DNA of 64,000 bases, from assembly GCA_016704465.1 (NCBI GenBank), contig JADJAD010000004.1:248001-312000 (forward strand), in the 5' to 3' direction. This stretch comes from Gemmatimonadota bacterium. GTDB lineage: Bacteria; Gemmatimonadota; Gemmatimonadetes; Gemmatimonadales; Gemmatimonadaceae. The translations under genes and the position numbers were made by a program. Positions within the stretch are counted from its first letter, which is position 1; each line of letters opens with the position of its first letter. Under the pieces are notes generated by a model. It saw only the letters and a list, made by a program, of their open reading frames with translations, made no database searches and was not told the DNA's origin. Below are positions 9,406-17,472 of this stretch, in pieces.

Positions 9406-9742
9406 GTGGTAAGGCGGGCTGCGGGCGCACACGCGCCCAATGGTTTGGGTGCCGCCTCGGGGCGCGCTCTGTCGCGCCGCGGGCGAATGACGTCGACGCT
9501 GGCCGTCGCGCGCCTCATGGCCGCCGACCGCTCCCTGCGCCGTGTCCCCCGGGTGACGGGCCGCGCGCGCACCGACTCCCCACGACGACGCGGAGACACC
9601 GATGTCGCACGACCACGTCAGTACCACCCTCGGGGGCCGGACCTCTGTATCCTTGGCTCCCCCCTCATGCGGCACGACCGTCGGACGCACAAATGTAATG
9701 CATTCGGGGGCAAACGGTTAGCACCCCCTTTTAAACCAGGTG
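9406..9742. other. Intergenic region upstream of the NYN-domain gene
   Basis: A 337-base gap between yjbQ and the NYN gene, both on the minus strand. No convincing gene was found in any frame. The 9690-9740 part is less GC-rich than its surroundings and contains the hairpin described at 9718-9746. The rest presumably carries the promoter and leader of the NYN gene. Confidence 0.5.
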
Positions 9743-9746
9743 CTAA
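9718..9746 (-). terminator. Hairpin at the end of yjbQ
   Basis: TTAGCACC (9718-9725) and GGTGCTAA (9739-9746) form an 8-bp stem with a 13-base loop. The right arm includes the yjbQ stop codon (9743-9745). On the minus strand it directly follows the end of yjbQ and could end its transcript; the following T-run is short. Confidence 0.45.
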
Positions 9747-10165
9747 ACGCCCATCGCCTTGAGGATCACCCGCTTCGACCGCTGGCCGTCCCACTCCCCG
9801 TAGAACACGCGCTGCCACGGTCCCAGATCGAGTCGGCCATCGGTCACCGGAACCATGACTTCGTGGCCCACGGTCAGCGACCGCAGGTGGGCGGCCGCGT
9901 TGTCCTCACCAGTTCCCGCGTTGTGGCGGTAGCTGTCCGGGTTCCACGGCGCCACGCGTCCTTCCAGCCAGTCCAGGATGTCCTGCCAGAGCCCAGGCTC
10001 GTGATCGTTCACGAAGACGCTGGCAGAAATGTGCATCGCGGACACCAGGACGAAGCCTTCCCTGATCCCGGCCGCCTCGCGACACCCCGCCACCTCGTCC
10101 GTGATGTCGATGATCTCCTGTCGCTTCCGGGTCGTGAACGTCAGGTACGCAGTATGGGTCTTCAT
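9743..10165 (-). CDS. yjbQ: YjbQ family protein (UPF0047)
   Basis: A 140-aa protein of the YjbQ/UPF0047 family, sometimes annotated as secondary thiamine-phosphate synthase because some members complement thiE mutants. Family signatures are visible: RQEIIDITDEV near the start, GFVLVSAMHISASVFVNDHEPGLWQDILDWLE, YRHNAGTGEDNAAAHLRS, and LDLGPWQRVFYGEWDGQR. The conserved histidines (SAMH, NDHE, YRHN, AAAH) form the presumed metal site. The ATG at 10165 gives the usual family length. The gene is divergent from the histidine kinase at 10355. Confidence 0.9.
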   Translation of the reverse strand: MKTHTAYLTFTTRKRQEIIDITDEVAGCREAAGIREGFVLVSAMHISASVFVNDHEPGLWQDILDWLEGRVAPWNPDSYRHNAGTGEDNAAAHLRSLTVGHEVMVPVTDGRLDLGPWQRVFYGEWDGQRSKRVILKAMGV

Positions 10166-10294
10166 GGCGATTCGGTGGCACTCGGAGCACCGCGCGGCCC
10201 GGGAGGGTCCCGTCCGCTGGTCCCCCGTACAAGTTGTCACCCAGGATCGCCGCCCTCCATGCCCTCGCGCCCTCGCTGCGCGCAGATTCGACCG

Positions 10295-10302
10295 TAGCTT
10301 TG
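10295..10302 (+). promoter_or_regulatory. Bacteroidota-like -7 element TAGCTTTG
   Basis: TAGCTTTG fits the TAnnTTTG -7 consensus described for Bacteroidota promoters. It lies 53 bases before the GTG of the histidine kinase, in the 189-base gap to the divergent yjbQ. No clear TTG at the -33 distance was found, so this is a candidate only. Confidence 0.35.
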
Positions 10303-10354
10303 CCGTAGCTTCAGCGAAACCCCTTCCCGCTCCCGCCGTACGGGCACCCACGAC

Positions 10355-11584
10355 GTGAATGCTCCCGGCTTCCGCACTCGGCTGTTCGCGATCCTCTCGC
10401 TCTTCGCGCTGCTCCCCGCCCTGGCGCTGACGCTGGTGTGGGGCGTGACCGCTTCGCGGGCGCTCCCGCTCGTCTCCGGCGGTGCGGCATGGGACCGGCT
10501 CGCCGAATCCGGCCATCGGGCCGTCGACGCCGTGCGACAGGAGGAGCTGACCGCGGCGCAGCGCGACGCTTTCGACGCGCACGAACGCGAACTCGAGGAA
10601 TCCGTGACCCAGGCTCGTCGCTTTCGCTTCCTGGCCGCGCGACTGGTGCCGCTGGTCTTTCTCAGCGCCGTCGTCACGCTGGGATTGCTGTGGGTCGCCG
10701 CCTCGCGGGTGGCCGGTCACTTGTCGCGGCAGATGAGTCGTCCGCTCGACGAGTTGGTCGGATGGACGGGGCTGATCGAGCGCGGCGAGGCGCTGCCGAG
10801 CGATGCCGAGGCGCGCGGGGCGCCGGAGTTCGGCGTCCTGCGTGAGCGCATGCGCGCCATGGCGCGGGAGCTCGCACTGGGGCGCTCGCGCGCGCTCGAG
10901 GCCGAGCGCCTGCGCGCCTATCGCGAGACGGCCCAGCGCGTGGCGCACGAGATCAAGAACCCGCTGACTCCGATCCAGTTCGCCATTGCCCGTCTGCGGC
11001 GCGATGCGCTGGACGGGCAGCGCGACGCGCTGGAGGTGCTGGAAACCGAGACGCGACGGCTGGACGTGCTCGCCAAGAGCTTTTCCCAGTTTGGCCGCCT
11101 TCCGTCCGGACCGCCGTCGCAGGTCGACATGGCCGAACTCGTGCGCTATACCGCGCGTGCAGCCGTCCCCACCGACCCCCCGGGCATCACCTTGACGCTC
11201 GAATGCGAGCCGTCGCTGCCCATGCTCACCGGACATCACGATGCCCTGCAACGTGCGCTTTCCAACGTCCTCCTCAACGCCGTCGATGCCTGCCAGGGGT
11301 CCGGCACCGTGCACGTAGCCGTCGCGCGCGCGTCGCCCGAATGGGGGCAGGCCCTGCGCGTGGCGGTGACCGACTGCGGCCCGGGGATCCCGCCCGACGT
11401 CCTGCCGACGATCTGGGATCCGTACGTAACGCACAAGCCGGGCGGCACGGGTTTGGGCCTGGCTATCGCGCGTCAGGTGATCCTCGCCCATCATGGAACG
11501 GTGCACGCAGAGAGCACCCCGGGGCGCGGCACGACGATTTCCTTCCTGCTTCCACTCACCTCGCTGCAAACGGAGGTCTCCTGA
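10355..11584 (+). CDS. Sensor histidine kinase, NtrY-like
   Basis: A 409-aa membrane sensor kinase. Two hydrophobic segments (about residues 8-30 and 88-112) bracket a short extracytoplasmic region; a HAMP-like linker follows. The HisKA H-box is AHEIKNPLTPIQ with the phosphorylated histidine near 198. The ATP-binding domain is intact: N-box SNVLLNAVDAC, G1 DCGPGIP, G2 GGTGLGLAIA. The AHEIKNPLTPIQ form is characteristic of NtrY/NtrB-type kinases that pair with Fis-type regulators, and such a regulator is encoded at 12734. GTG start at 10355. The downstream gene starts inside its stop codon (TGATG), so they form one operon. Confidence 0.9.
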   Translation: MNAPGFRTRLFAILSLFALLPALALTLVWGVTASRALPLVSGGAAWDRLAESGHRAVDAVRQEELTAAQRDAFDAHERELEESVTQARRFRFLAARLVPLVFLSAVVTLGLLWVAASRVAGHLSRQMSRPLDELVGWTGLIERGEALPSDAEARGAPEFGVLRERMRAMARELALGRSRALEAERLRAYRETAQRVAHEIKNPLTPIQFAIARLRRDALDGQRDALEVLETETRRLDVLAKSFSQFGRLPSGPPSQVDMAELVRYTARAAVPTDPPGITLTLECEPSLPMLTGHHDALQRALSNVLLNAVDACQGSGTVHVAVARASPEWGQALRVAVTDCGPGIPPDVLPTIWDPYVTHKPGGTGLGLAIARQVILAHHGTVHAESTPGRGTTISFLLPLTSLQTEVS

Positions 11585-11868
11585 TGGGCCCTGAACTCTT
11601 CGTGCCGCTCGGCGCGTTCGCCATGATCACCACAATCGTGTTGTCCGTGCTACGCTATAAGGAGCGCATACGGTCCGCCGATCGTGAGTCCCTGAGCCCC
11701 GGCGGGGGCGAGACGCCGATGCGACTTGAGCGCATCGAGCAGGCGATCGAGGCGATGGCCATCGAGGTGGAGCGCATCTCGGAGGGCCAACGCTTCGTGA
11801 CGAAACTCCTGGCAGAGCGCAGCAACGACGCACCGGCGCTCGGCACCGGGATGCGCGATGCGAGATGA
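11584..11868 (+). CDS. Small membrane protein with C-terminal coiled coil
   Basis: A 94-aa protein of unknown function. A hydrophobic N-terminal segment (VPLGAFAMITTIVLSVL) is followed by a charged turn and a helix beginning RLERIEQAIEAM and continuing AIEVERISEGQR. The same helix occurs almost unchanged in the next gene. The ATG overlaps the kinase stop codon (TGATG), indicating translational coupling to the kinase. It may anchor or oligomerise a membrane complex with its neighbour. Confidence 0.7.
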   Translation: MGPELFVPLGAFAMITTIVLSVLRYKERIRSADRESLSPGGGETPMRLERIEQAIEAMAIEVERISEGQRFVTKLLAERSNDAPALGTGMRDAR

Positions 11869-11907
11869 GCACCGTGCCCCACCACGCGTTGACCGGGATC
11901 GGATGAC

Positions 11908-12666
11908 ATGATCGACGTGATACGAGCCACCGAACGGCCGGCCGACGCGGCGCCGCCTCCACAGGCACCGCCGCCACCGCCCGCGGTGGCATCGCAGCTC
12001 GAGCAGGTGGCCAACGAGGTCGCCCGGGAAATCCGTGCCGCGACACAGGAGGCGAACGCCGCGTCGCAGGGGCGGGTGGTGGCGTCGCAGGGCGTCATCG
12101 ACGCGCTGCGTGGTCAGATCGCTGCCGAGACGGGGATGATCGAGCGGCTCACGAGCCAGTTGGTACCTGGGATGAGCGACGCTTCAGTCGGCGTGATCAC
12201 CAACCAGCTCGAGCTGTCGCAGGAGCGGCTCACGTCGCTCCAGGAACAGCTAGCGCGCGCGTTAGGTACGTCGGAGGGCAGCGCGGCGGTGCAGCCGGCG
12301 CCCCTTCCTCCGTTCCCGACGGACATTCCGCCCGGGGTGCAGGACGTCGTGACCGGGTTCTTCGTGACCGTGGCAATCATCGCGATCGGGTTGCCGCTCG
12401 TGCGCGCCTTCGCCCGCCGGATGGACCGCCGATCGGCGGGCGCCGCGACGGTAGCGCTTCCCCCCACCCTCGAGCCGAGGCTCGACCGGATCGAACAGGC
12501 CATCGAGGCGGTCGCCATCGAGGTGGAACGCATCTCGGAAGGACAGCGATACACCAACAAGGTCATGAGCGAGGTGCGCGCGCTCCCGGCACCGAATCCG
12601 CTGGACCAGTGGCCGCCATCGGCGGCGAAGGAGCCGATCCCGACGAAGCGTCAGGAGGAGCGCTGA
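11908..12666 (+). CDS. Membrane protein with Pro-rich N-terminus and the same coiled-coil motif
   Basis: A 252-aa protein of unknown function. Residues 13-26 are Pro/Ala-rich, followed by a long predicted coiled coil (about 28-125, many Gln, Glu and Leu), a Pro-rich linker, a single membrane segment (VTGFFVTVAIIAIGLPLVRAF near 150-170) and a C-terminal helix RLDRIEQAIEAV/AIEVERISEGQR. That helix matches the one in the upstream 94-aa protein at nearly every position. The gene lies between a kinase and its regulator on the same strand, so a role linked to that signalling system is plausible but unproven. Confidence 0.7.
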   Translation: MIDVIRATERPADAAPPPQAPPPPPAVASQLEQVANEVAREIRAATQEANAASQGRVVASQGVIDALRGQIAAETGMIERLTSQLVPGMSDASVGVITNQLELSQERLTSLQEQLARALGTSEGSAAVQPAPLPPFPTDIPPGVQDVVTGFFVTVAIIAIGLPLVRAFARRMDRRSAGAATVALPPTLEPRLDRIEQAIEAVAIEVERISEGQRYTNKVMSEVRALPAPNPLDQWPPSAAKEPIPTKRQEER

Positions 12667-12733
12667 CTCACGAGGGGACGCTGGCCTCACCACCCTCCGG
12701 CCCGCCTCACCCCTTCATCCTGACCAACTCGAC

Positions 12734-14131
12734 GTGTCCACGATCCTGATCATCGACGACGAAGCAAATATCCGGCGCATGGTCGGGGCGCTGCTCGTAT
12801 CCGAGGGCTACGACGTGCGCGAGGCGCCGAGCGGCGCCGAAGGCGTGATGCTCGCCAACGACGTGGAGCCAGACGTCGCGCTCGTCGACCTGATGATGCC
12901 AGGTGCCATGGATGGCATCGCGGTGTTGCGAGCGCTTCGCGAACGGCACCCCGACCTCCCGGTCGTCATGATGAGTGGCAAGGCCGGGTTGGGCGATGCC
13001 GTGCACGCCACCAAGCTGGGCGCGTTCAACTTCCTCGAAAAACCGCTGACCCCCGAGGGGGTGCTCCTGTCGCTCAGTTCCGCGCTGGCGTTGCGTCGGG
13101 CCAGGCGCGAGGCGCAGCTCCTGCGCGCCGACCTGGGGCTCGCCGGCGAGATGATCGGCGAGAGCCGCGCCATGCTCGCGCTGCGCGCACTGATCGACCG
13201 CATCGCGCCGACCGACTCCCGTGTGCTCATCTCGGGAGAATCGGGAACAGGCAAGGAACTGGTCGCGGCGGCGATCCACGCCGGAAGCTCGCGGCGTGAC
13301 GGTCCGTTGGTCCGCGTGAACTGCGCCGCCATCCCGCGCGACCTGGTGGAGAGCGAGATGTTCGGGCACGAACGCGGGGCGTTTACCGGCGCCACGGAGC
13401 GACGCATCGGCCGCTTCGAACTGGCGCATCGCGGCACGCTCCTGCTCGACGAGGTGGGCGACCTGGGAAGCGAAGCGCAGGCCAAGCTCCTGCGCGCCAT
13501 CGAGGCGGGAGAGATCGAGCGCGTCGGCGGCGGCACACCGATCACCGTCGACGTTCGGCTCATTGCCGCCACCAACAAGGACCTGGCCCGCGCCGTCCGC
13601 GAGCGTGAGTTCAGGGAAGACTTGTACTTCCGGCTGAACGTCATTCCCGTGGTGATGGTGCCGTTGCGGGAGCGCGCCGACGACATCCCGCTCCTGGTGC
13701 AGCACTTCGCCGCCCTCACGCGCGCACGCACGGGCCGACGCCTGCCGGAGTGGAGCGCGGACGCGTTGCGCCTGCTGGCGCGCTACCCGTGGCCCGGCAA
13801 CGTGCGCGAACTGGCCAACATCGTGGAGCGCCTGATCATCCTGCATCCCGGACAGCACATACAGGAGGACGATGTGCGTCGCGTGATCGCGGTCGACGAG
13901 CGCACGACCGCTCCCACGCCGCGCGCGGAGCTGCCGGACCCCGCGGGTCTCGACACTCCCCTCAGCGACACGCTGGACGCATACGAACGCCTCCTGATCA
14001 CGCGAGCACTCAGCGCCTCGGGAGGGAACATTGCCGAGGCGGCTCGACGACTGCGCACCGATCGCCCGAACCTGTATCGGCGCATGAAGCGGCTGGACAT
14101 CCTCGTCGATGGCAGCGCGCCCCTGGCCTAG
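12734..14131 (+). CDS. Sigma54-dependent response regulator, NtrC/NtrX type
   Basis: A 465-aa regulator with an N-terminal receiver (IDDEAN acidic pair, phosphorylatable Asp near 52 in LVDLMMPG, Lys in LEKPLT), a complete AAA+ sigma54-activation domain and a Fis-type helix-turn-helix. Walker A is GESGTGKE near 168, the sigma54-contact loop GAFTGA is intact near 215, Walker B is LLLDEVGDL, and the arginine finger region WPGNVRELAN is present. The C-terminus (GGNIAEAARRLRTDRPNLYRRM) is the DNA-binding helix pair. It is probably phosphorylated by the kinase at 10355 and drives sigma54 promoters. GTG start at 12734. Confidence 0.93.
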   Translation: MSTILIIDDEANIRRMVGALLVSEGYDVREAPSGAEGVMLANDVEPDVALVDLMMPGAMDGIAVLRALRERHPDLPVVMMSGKAGLGDAVHATKLGAFNFLEKPLTPEGVLLSLSSALALRRARREAQLLRADLGLAGEMIGESRAMLALRALIDRIAPTDSRVLISGESGTGKELVAAAIHAGSSRRDGPLVRVNCAAIPRDLVESEMFGHERGAFTGATERRIGRFELAHRGTLLLDEVGDLGSEAQAKLLRAIEAGEIERVGGGTPITVDVRLIAATNKDLARAVREREFREDLYFRLNVIPVVMVPLRERADDIPLLVQHFAALTRARTGRRLPEWSADALRLLARYPWPGNVRELANIVERLIILHPGQHIQEDDVRRVIAVDERTTAPTPRAELPDPAGLDTPLSDTLDAYERLLITRALSASGGNIAEAARRLRTDRPNLYRRMKRLDILVDGSAPLA

Positions 14132-14273
14132 CCGGTTCGCGGGACGGTCGGGGATCGTGATCGGCGGCCGACAGGCGCAGCAGTCGTTGTGTCTTCGGGT
14201 ACGCGCGGAGATCGTTCGGAACGGCGCGCGCGCAGCCAGCGGCACGCACCGTGGATATCGACAGGGAGCCGAC

Positions 14274-15998
14274 ATGCCAAGACGCTGGACGTGGATCGTC
14301 TCGAGCCTCGCAGTGATCGCCGGGCCGGTGGGCGCGCAACAACCGATCGCCCTGCAGGTACCGTCGCCCGAGGTCGTGGAGGAGGCGCGGCAGCTGTGGA
14401 ATGCCCCGAGCACCCTGCGAGCCACCGGGCCGTACACCGTGCAGGCATCGCGCGTGGTCACAGGCGACCTCGGGGTGCGCGACGGAGCCCTGACCGTGTC
14501 GGGACATGTCACCGGTCGGATCCTCGCGGTCAATGCCGACGTGCACCTGACGAGTGGCGCCCGGGTGGATGGCGACATCCTCGTGCTCGGCGGGTCGGTC
14601 ACCGGACGTGACTCGGCCACGATCCTCGGCCAGGTCCGCGCCTATTCGGCGCGACTCGACTACCTCAGCGAGGGAGACCGCCTCGTGCGTCGTCCCGACG
14701 ATGACGAGAGCAGCTGGTGGAAGCGGCGCGAGCGTTGGCGGCAGCGCGCATGGAGCGACCTGCGACTCGTCTCGGCCAGGACCTACAATCGCGTGGAAGG
14801 CCTCCCCCTGCTGCTGGGGCCGACCTTCGGACGGGACCTCGGCTGGGGACGGCTGTCGCTCGACGCCCATGGCGTGTGGCGGACCGCACAGGGCTTCACC
14901 TGGAATTCGGACAATGTCGGGCACTCTATCAAGGCCGAAGTGCAGGTCGGGACGAGCCACGGCGTGCGCGTGGGCGGACAGCAGTCGGACCTGGTGGAGC
15001 CGGTCGAGTCCTGGCACCTCTCGGATGAGGAGGTCGGGTTGGCCACGGTGCTCCTGCATCGCGACTTCCGCGACTATTACAACGAGCATGGGGGCAGGGT
15101 GTACGCGTCGCTGTTTCGCGGCACCGTCTTCGACCTCACGGTCTCGTACGCCGACCAGCGCTGGGGCGACCGTCGCACGCGCGATCCGTGGACGATCTTT
15201 CGCAATACGCAGCAATGGCGCGCGAATCCGTTCATGGACGAGGGGACCTTCCACGTCCTGTCCAGCGAGCTGCGCTACGATACGCGCAACGACGACGGCA
15301 ATCCTCGAGAGGGATGGTACATCCTCGCCGACTACGAGTACGGGACCGGGGCCATCTCGCGTTACGCGCCGGCGGCGTTCGGGACGCGCAGCGAGACACG
15401 GGACGGAGAGACCGCCTACGACCGGCTCCTTGTCGACGTGCGTCGCTACAATCGCCCGTCGCCGTCCACCCAGCTCAACATGCGGCTGGTCGCCGGCGGA
15501 TGGCTGTCGGGAGATGACCTCCCCATGCAGCGTCGTTTTTCGGTCGGCGGGCCCGGGACGATGGCGGGCTACGACTTTCGCCGGACCGTCGGGAGTCCCG
15601 ACGTCTGGCAGTGCGCCACCCCCGCGATGCAGGACGCATCCTACCCGATCGGCACCCCTGCCCACTGCGAGCGATTCGCGATGGCGCAGGTCGAATATCG
15701 GGGGCTGGTGAACATCGACCCATTCGGCGTGCTGGACGAGGAGCGCGGGCGACGGCGCGCTGGATGGGGGCGCGGCACGCAGTGGGTCCTCTTTGCGGAT
15801 GTCGGCCGGGGCTGGCTGGTCGGCGAATCCGATGGCGGATTGTCGTACGGGAAGCACTCGATCCCGGGGCTCGGCACGTTTCGCACCGACGTCGGCGTGG
15901 GGCTGGTGCTCGACAACATCGGCGTCTACGCGGCGAAGTCGCTGTCCGATCGCCGGTCGCCGATCAACGTGTTCGTACGGCTCCGCCCGCGCTTCTAG
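14274..15998 (+). CDS. Outer-membrane surface-antigen-type beta-barrel with bactofilin-like N-terminal repeats
   Basis: A 574-aa exported protein. The signal peptide is MPRRWTWIVSSLAVIAGPVGAQ. Residues about 50-120 contain short valine/glycine-rich beta repeats (VVTGDLGVRDGALTVSGHVTGRI, VDGDILVLGGSVTGR) like those of polymer-forming (bactofilin) or adhesin beta-solenoids. From about 160 to the C-terminal phenylalanine the chain has the alternating strands of a bacterial surface antigen/BamA-type barrel, including a GGPGTMAGYDFRR loop that resembles the conserved GxxxxRGY-type lid motif, and the last residues VFVRLRPRF. The ATG is preceded by AGGGAG. Likely secreted to the outer membrane; the precise function is unknown. 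Confidence 0.75.
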   Translation: MPRRWTWIVSSLAVIAGPVGAQQPIALQVPSPEVVEEARQLWNAPSTLRATGPYTVQASRVVTGDLGVRDGALTVSGHVTGRILAVNADVHLTSGARVDGDILVLGGSVTGRDSATILGQVRAYSARLDYLSEGDRLVRRPDDDESSWWKRRERWRQRAWSDLRLVSARTYNRVEGLPLLLGPTFGRDLGWGRLSLDAHGVWRTAQGFTWNSDNVGHSIKAEVQVGTSHGVRVGGQQSDLVEPVESWHLSDEEVGLATVLLHRDFRDYYNEHGGRVYASLFRGTVFDLTVSYADQRWGDRRTRDPWTIFRNTQQWRANPFMDEGTFHVLSSELRYDTRNDDGNPREGWYILADYEYGTGAISRYAPAAFGTRSETRDGETAYDRLLVDVRRYNRPSPSTQLNMRLVAGGWLSGDDLPMQRRFSVGGPGTMAGYDFRRTVGSPDVWQCATPAMQDASYPIGTPAHCERFAMAQVEYRGLVNIDPFGVLDEERGRRRAGWGRGTQWVLFADVGRGWLVGESDGGLSYGKHSIPGLGTFRTDVGVGLVLDNIGVYAAKSLSDRRSPINVFVRLRPRF

Positions 15999-16001
15999 CC
16001 C

Positions 16002-16647
16002 ATGCGACGTCGCGCCCTGCTGCTCGCCATCGCGCTTGCCACCGCCGCCCCGGCGGTGGAGGCGCACGCCGCGTCCGGCGCTCGACGTGATCCTGCCGGT
16101 GGCCGCGGCGTTAGGCGAGGAGGGACCGATGGTCCGCGTCCGCAACGCCCTGTCCGAGCGGTACGTGACCGACCTGCTGCGAAACGGTTTTCCCGCGCGG
16201 CTGAACTTCCGGGCGGAGTTGTGGACCACCGGCGGATTCTTCAACGCCCGCCAGCGCAGCGTCGAGTGGGACATCCTCGTCCGGTACGACGCGCTGCGGC
16301 GCGAGTACGAGGTCGTGCGCGTCGAGCGGGACTCCGCCGTGGCCCGGACTCGCTTTGCACAGTTTGCTGAGGTCGAAGCCGAGATCGAGCGCCCGGTGCG
16401 GGCGCCGATCCTGCCGCTGCCCGAGCCCAAGTCGCAGTACTACAACGTGATGCTGACGCTGGAGATGCTCTCCGTCTCGGACCTGGACGAGGTGGAGCGC
16501 TGGCTGCGCGGGGAACTCAAGCCCGCGGTGCGCGGCCAGCGAAATCCGGGAACGGCGGTTGGTCGCGGCATGCGCACCCTGCTCGCCCGCATGCTCGGCG
16601 GCGAGATGCGCCGCCTGGAGGCGCGCAGCAAGACGTTCCGACCCTGA
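16002..16647 (+). CDS. DUF4390 family protein (apparent frameshift near the signal peptide)
   Basis: The body of the protein (LDVILPVAAALGEEGPMVRVRNALSE onward, with YVTDLLRNGFPARLNFRAELW and RSVEWDILVRYD) matches DUF4390, a small exported family found beside NtrY/NtrX-type two-component genes in Proteobacteria; the same neighbourhood is seen here. The N-terminus MRRRALLLAIALATAAPAVEA is a good signal peptide but is in a different frame. Removing one base near 16078-16082 joins the two as AHAASALDVILP. Without the repair the only usable starts are a GTG at 16087 or ATG at 16129, both of which lose the export signal. It starts 3 bases after the barrel gene. Confidence 0.7.
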
Positions 16648-16649
16648 GT

Positions 16650-16664
16650 CGGGCCGTTGGCCCG
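16650..16664. terminator. Short hairpin between convergent genes
   Basis: CGGGCC (16650-16655) and GGCCCG (16659-16664) form a 6-bp stem with a 3-base loop just after the DUF4390 stop and before the convergent HNH gene. It has no T-run, so terminator function is only suggested by position. Confidence 0.35.
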
Positions 16665-16689
16665 GTCGGCGACGTCTCGCGCCCCCGGA

Positions 16690-17280
16690 CTACCCCGCGA
16701 CGATGACCTTGTGGGAGCGCGCCTCGAGTTCCTCGAGCTGGTGCAGCGTCGCCTCGCCATAGAAGAAGCGAATGTATCGCGCCTGGATCGGCGTCAGGCG
16801 GCGCACCGCCCAGCTGAGGTGCACGAAGTGCGGCTCGATGGGGGCGTGCAGCGGAAACATCCCGATCTCGCTCGGCAGCCGATTCGACTTGCGCGTGTTG
16901 CACGACGAGCACGCCGTCACGACGTTGTTCCACGCATTGGCACCGCCGCGCGACAGTGGAATGAGGTGGTCGCGCGTGAGCGCCTCGCGCGGCTTGAGTT
17001 CATTGCCCTGCCGGCCGCAGTACTGGCACTTGTACCGGTCGCGCGCGAACAGGAAGGTGTTCGTCACCTGCCGACGGAACTTGCGCGGGACGTGGATGAA
17101 CTTCGTCAGGCGGATGACCGCGGGGCGTGGCACCGTCAACCGCTCGGAGTGCACCAGGCGCCCACCGTCCGCTTCGACGATCTCTGCCTTCCCGTCGATC
17201 ACGAGACGCAGCGCCCGCTTGAGCGGTACCATGGTGAGCGGTTCGAACGACGCGTTGAGTGCGAGACAACCGACGATCAC
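16690..17280 (-). CDS. HNH endonuclease family protein
   Basis: A 196-aa protein with one central HNH domain: zinc-binding CQYC, then TRDHLIPLSRGG with the catalytic histidine, NNVVTACSSCN with the second CxxC, and a following KSNRLP. The N-terminal LALNASFEPLTMV and IHVPRKFRRQV are typical of a widespread chromosomal HNH family whose substrate is not known. The GTG at 17280 was preferred over the ATG at 17346 because a strong GAGGGAGG ribosome-binding site stands 5 bases before it and the product then begins like its relatives. It is not flanked by toxin or phage genes here. Confidence 0.85.
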   Translation of the reverse strand: MIVGCLALNASFEPLTMVPLKRALRLVIDGKAEIVEADGGRLVHSERLTVPRPAVIRLTKFIHVPRKFRRQVTNTFLFARDRYKCQYCGRQGNELKPREALTRDHLIPLSRGGANAWNNVVTACSSCNTRKSNRLPSEIGMFPLHAPIEPHFVHLSWAVRRLTPIQARYIRFFYGEATLHQLEELEARSHKVIVAG

Positions 17281-17285
17281 GCTGC

Positions 17286-17293
17286 CCTCCCTC
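17286..17293 (-). promoter_or_regulatory. Ribosome-binding site of the HNH gene
   Basis: GAGGGAGG on the minus strand, 5 bases before the GTG at 17280. It decides the start against the upstream ATG at 17346, which has no such site. Confidence 0.65.
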
Positions 17294-17472
17294 ACGGTAG
17301 GTACGCAAACTCCCGCCAAACCTCGTGGCGGGAGTCGCGACATCATTTCAGTCGAGAACGAAGCGGCCTACGGACCTCTTCGAGTCCTGCCGCGCGACAC
17401 GGCAGGACCGCTGACTACTTGGAAAGCCCAACAGCTCAATCCACCGAACCGTCCTCCCCTGCGCGTGCATGG

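Noticed and set aside
9406..9742. Small plus-strand frames upstream of the NYN gene
   Set aside because: Short, Arg-rich, without ribosome-binding sites or similarity to known proteins.
10166..11569. Long antisense extension upstream of yjbQ
   Set aside because: It is the complement of the histidine kinase gene; the ATG at 10165 gives the exact YjbQ family length.
16690..17280. HNH gene as part of a mobile intron or defence island
   Set aside because: Neighbours are housekeeping or regulatory genes, no repeats flank it, and the family is commonly chromosomal.
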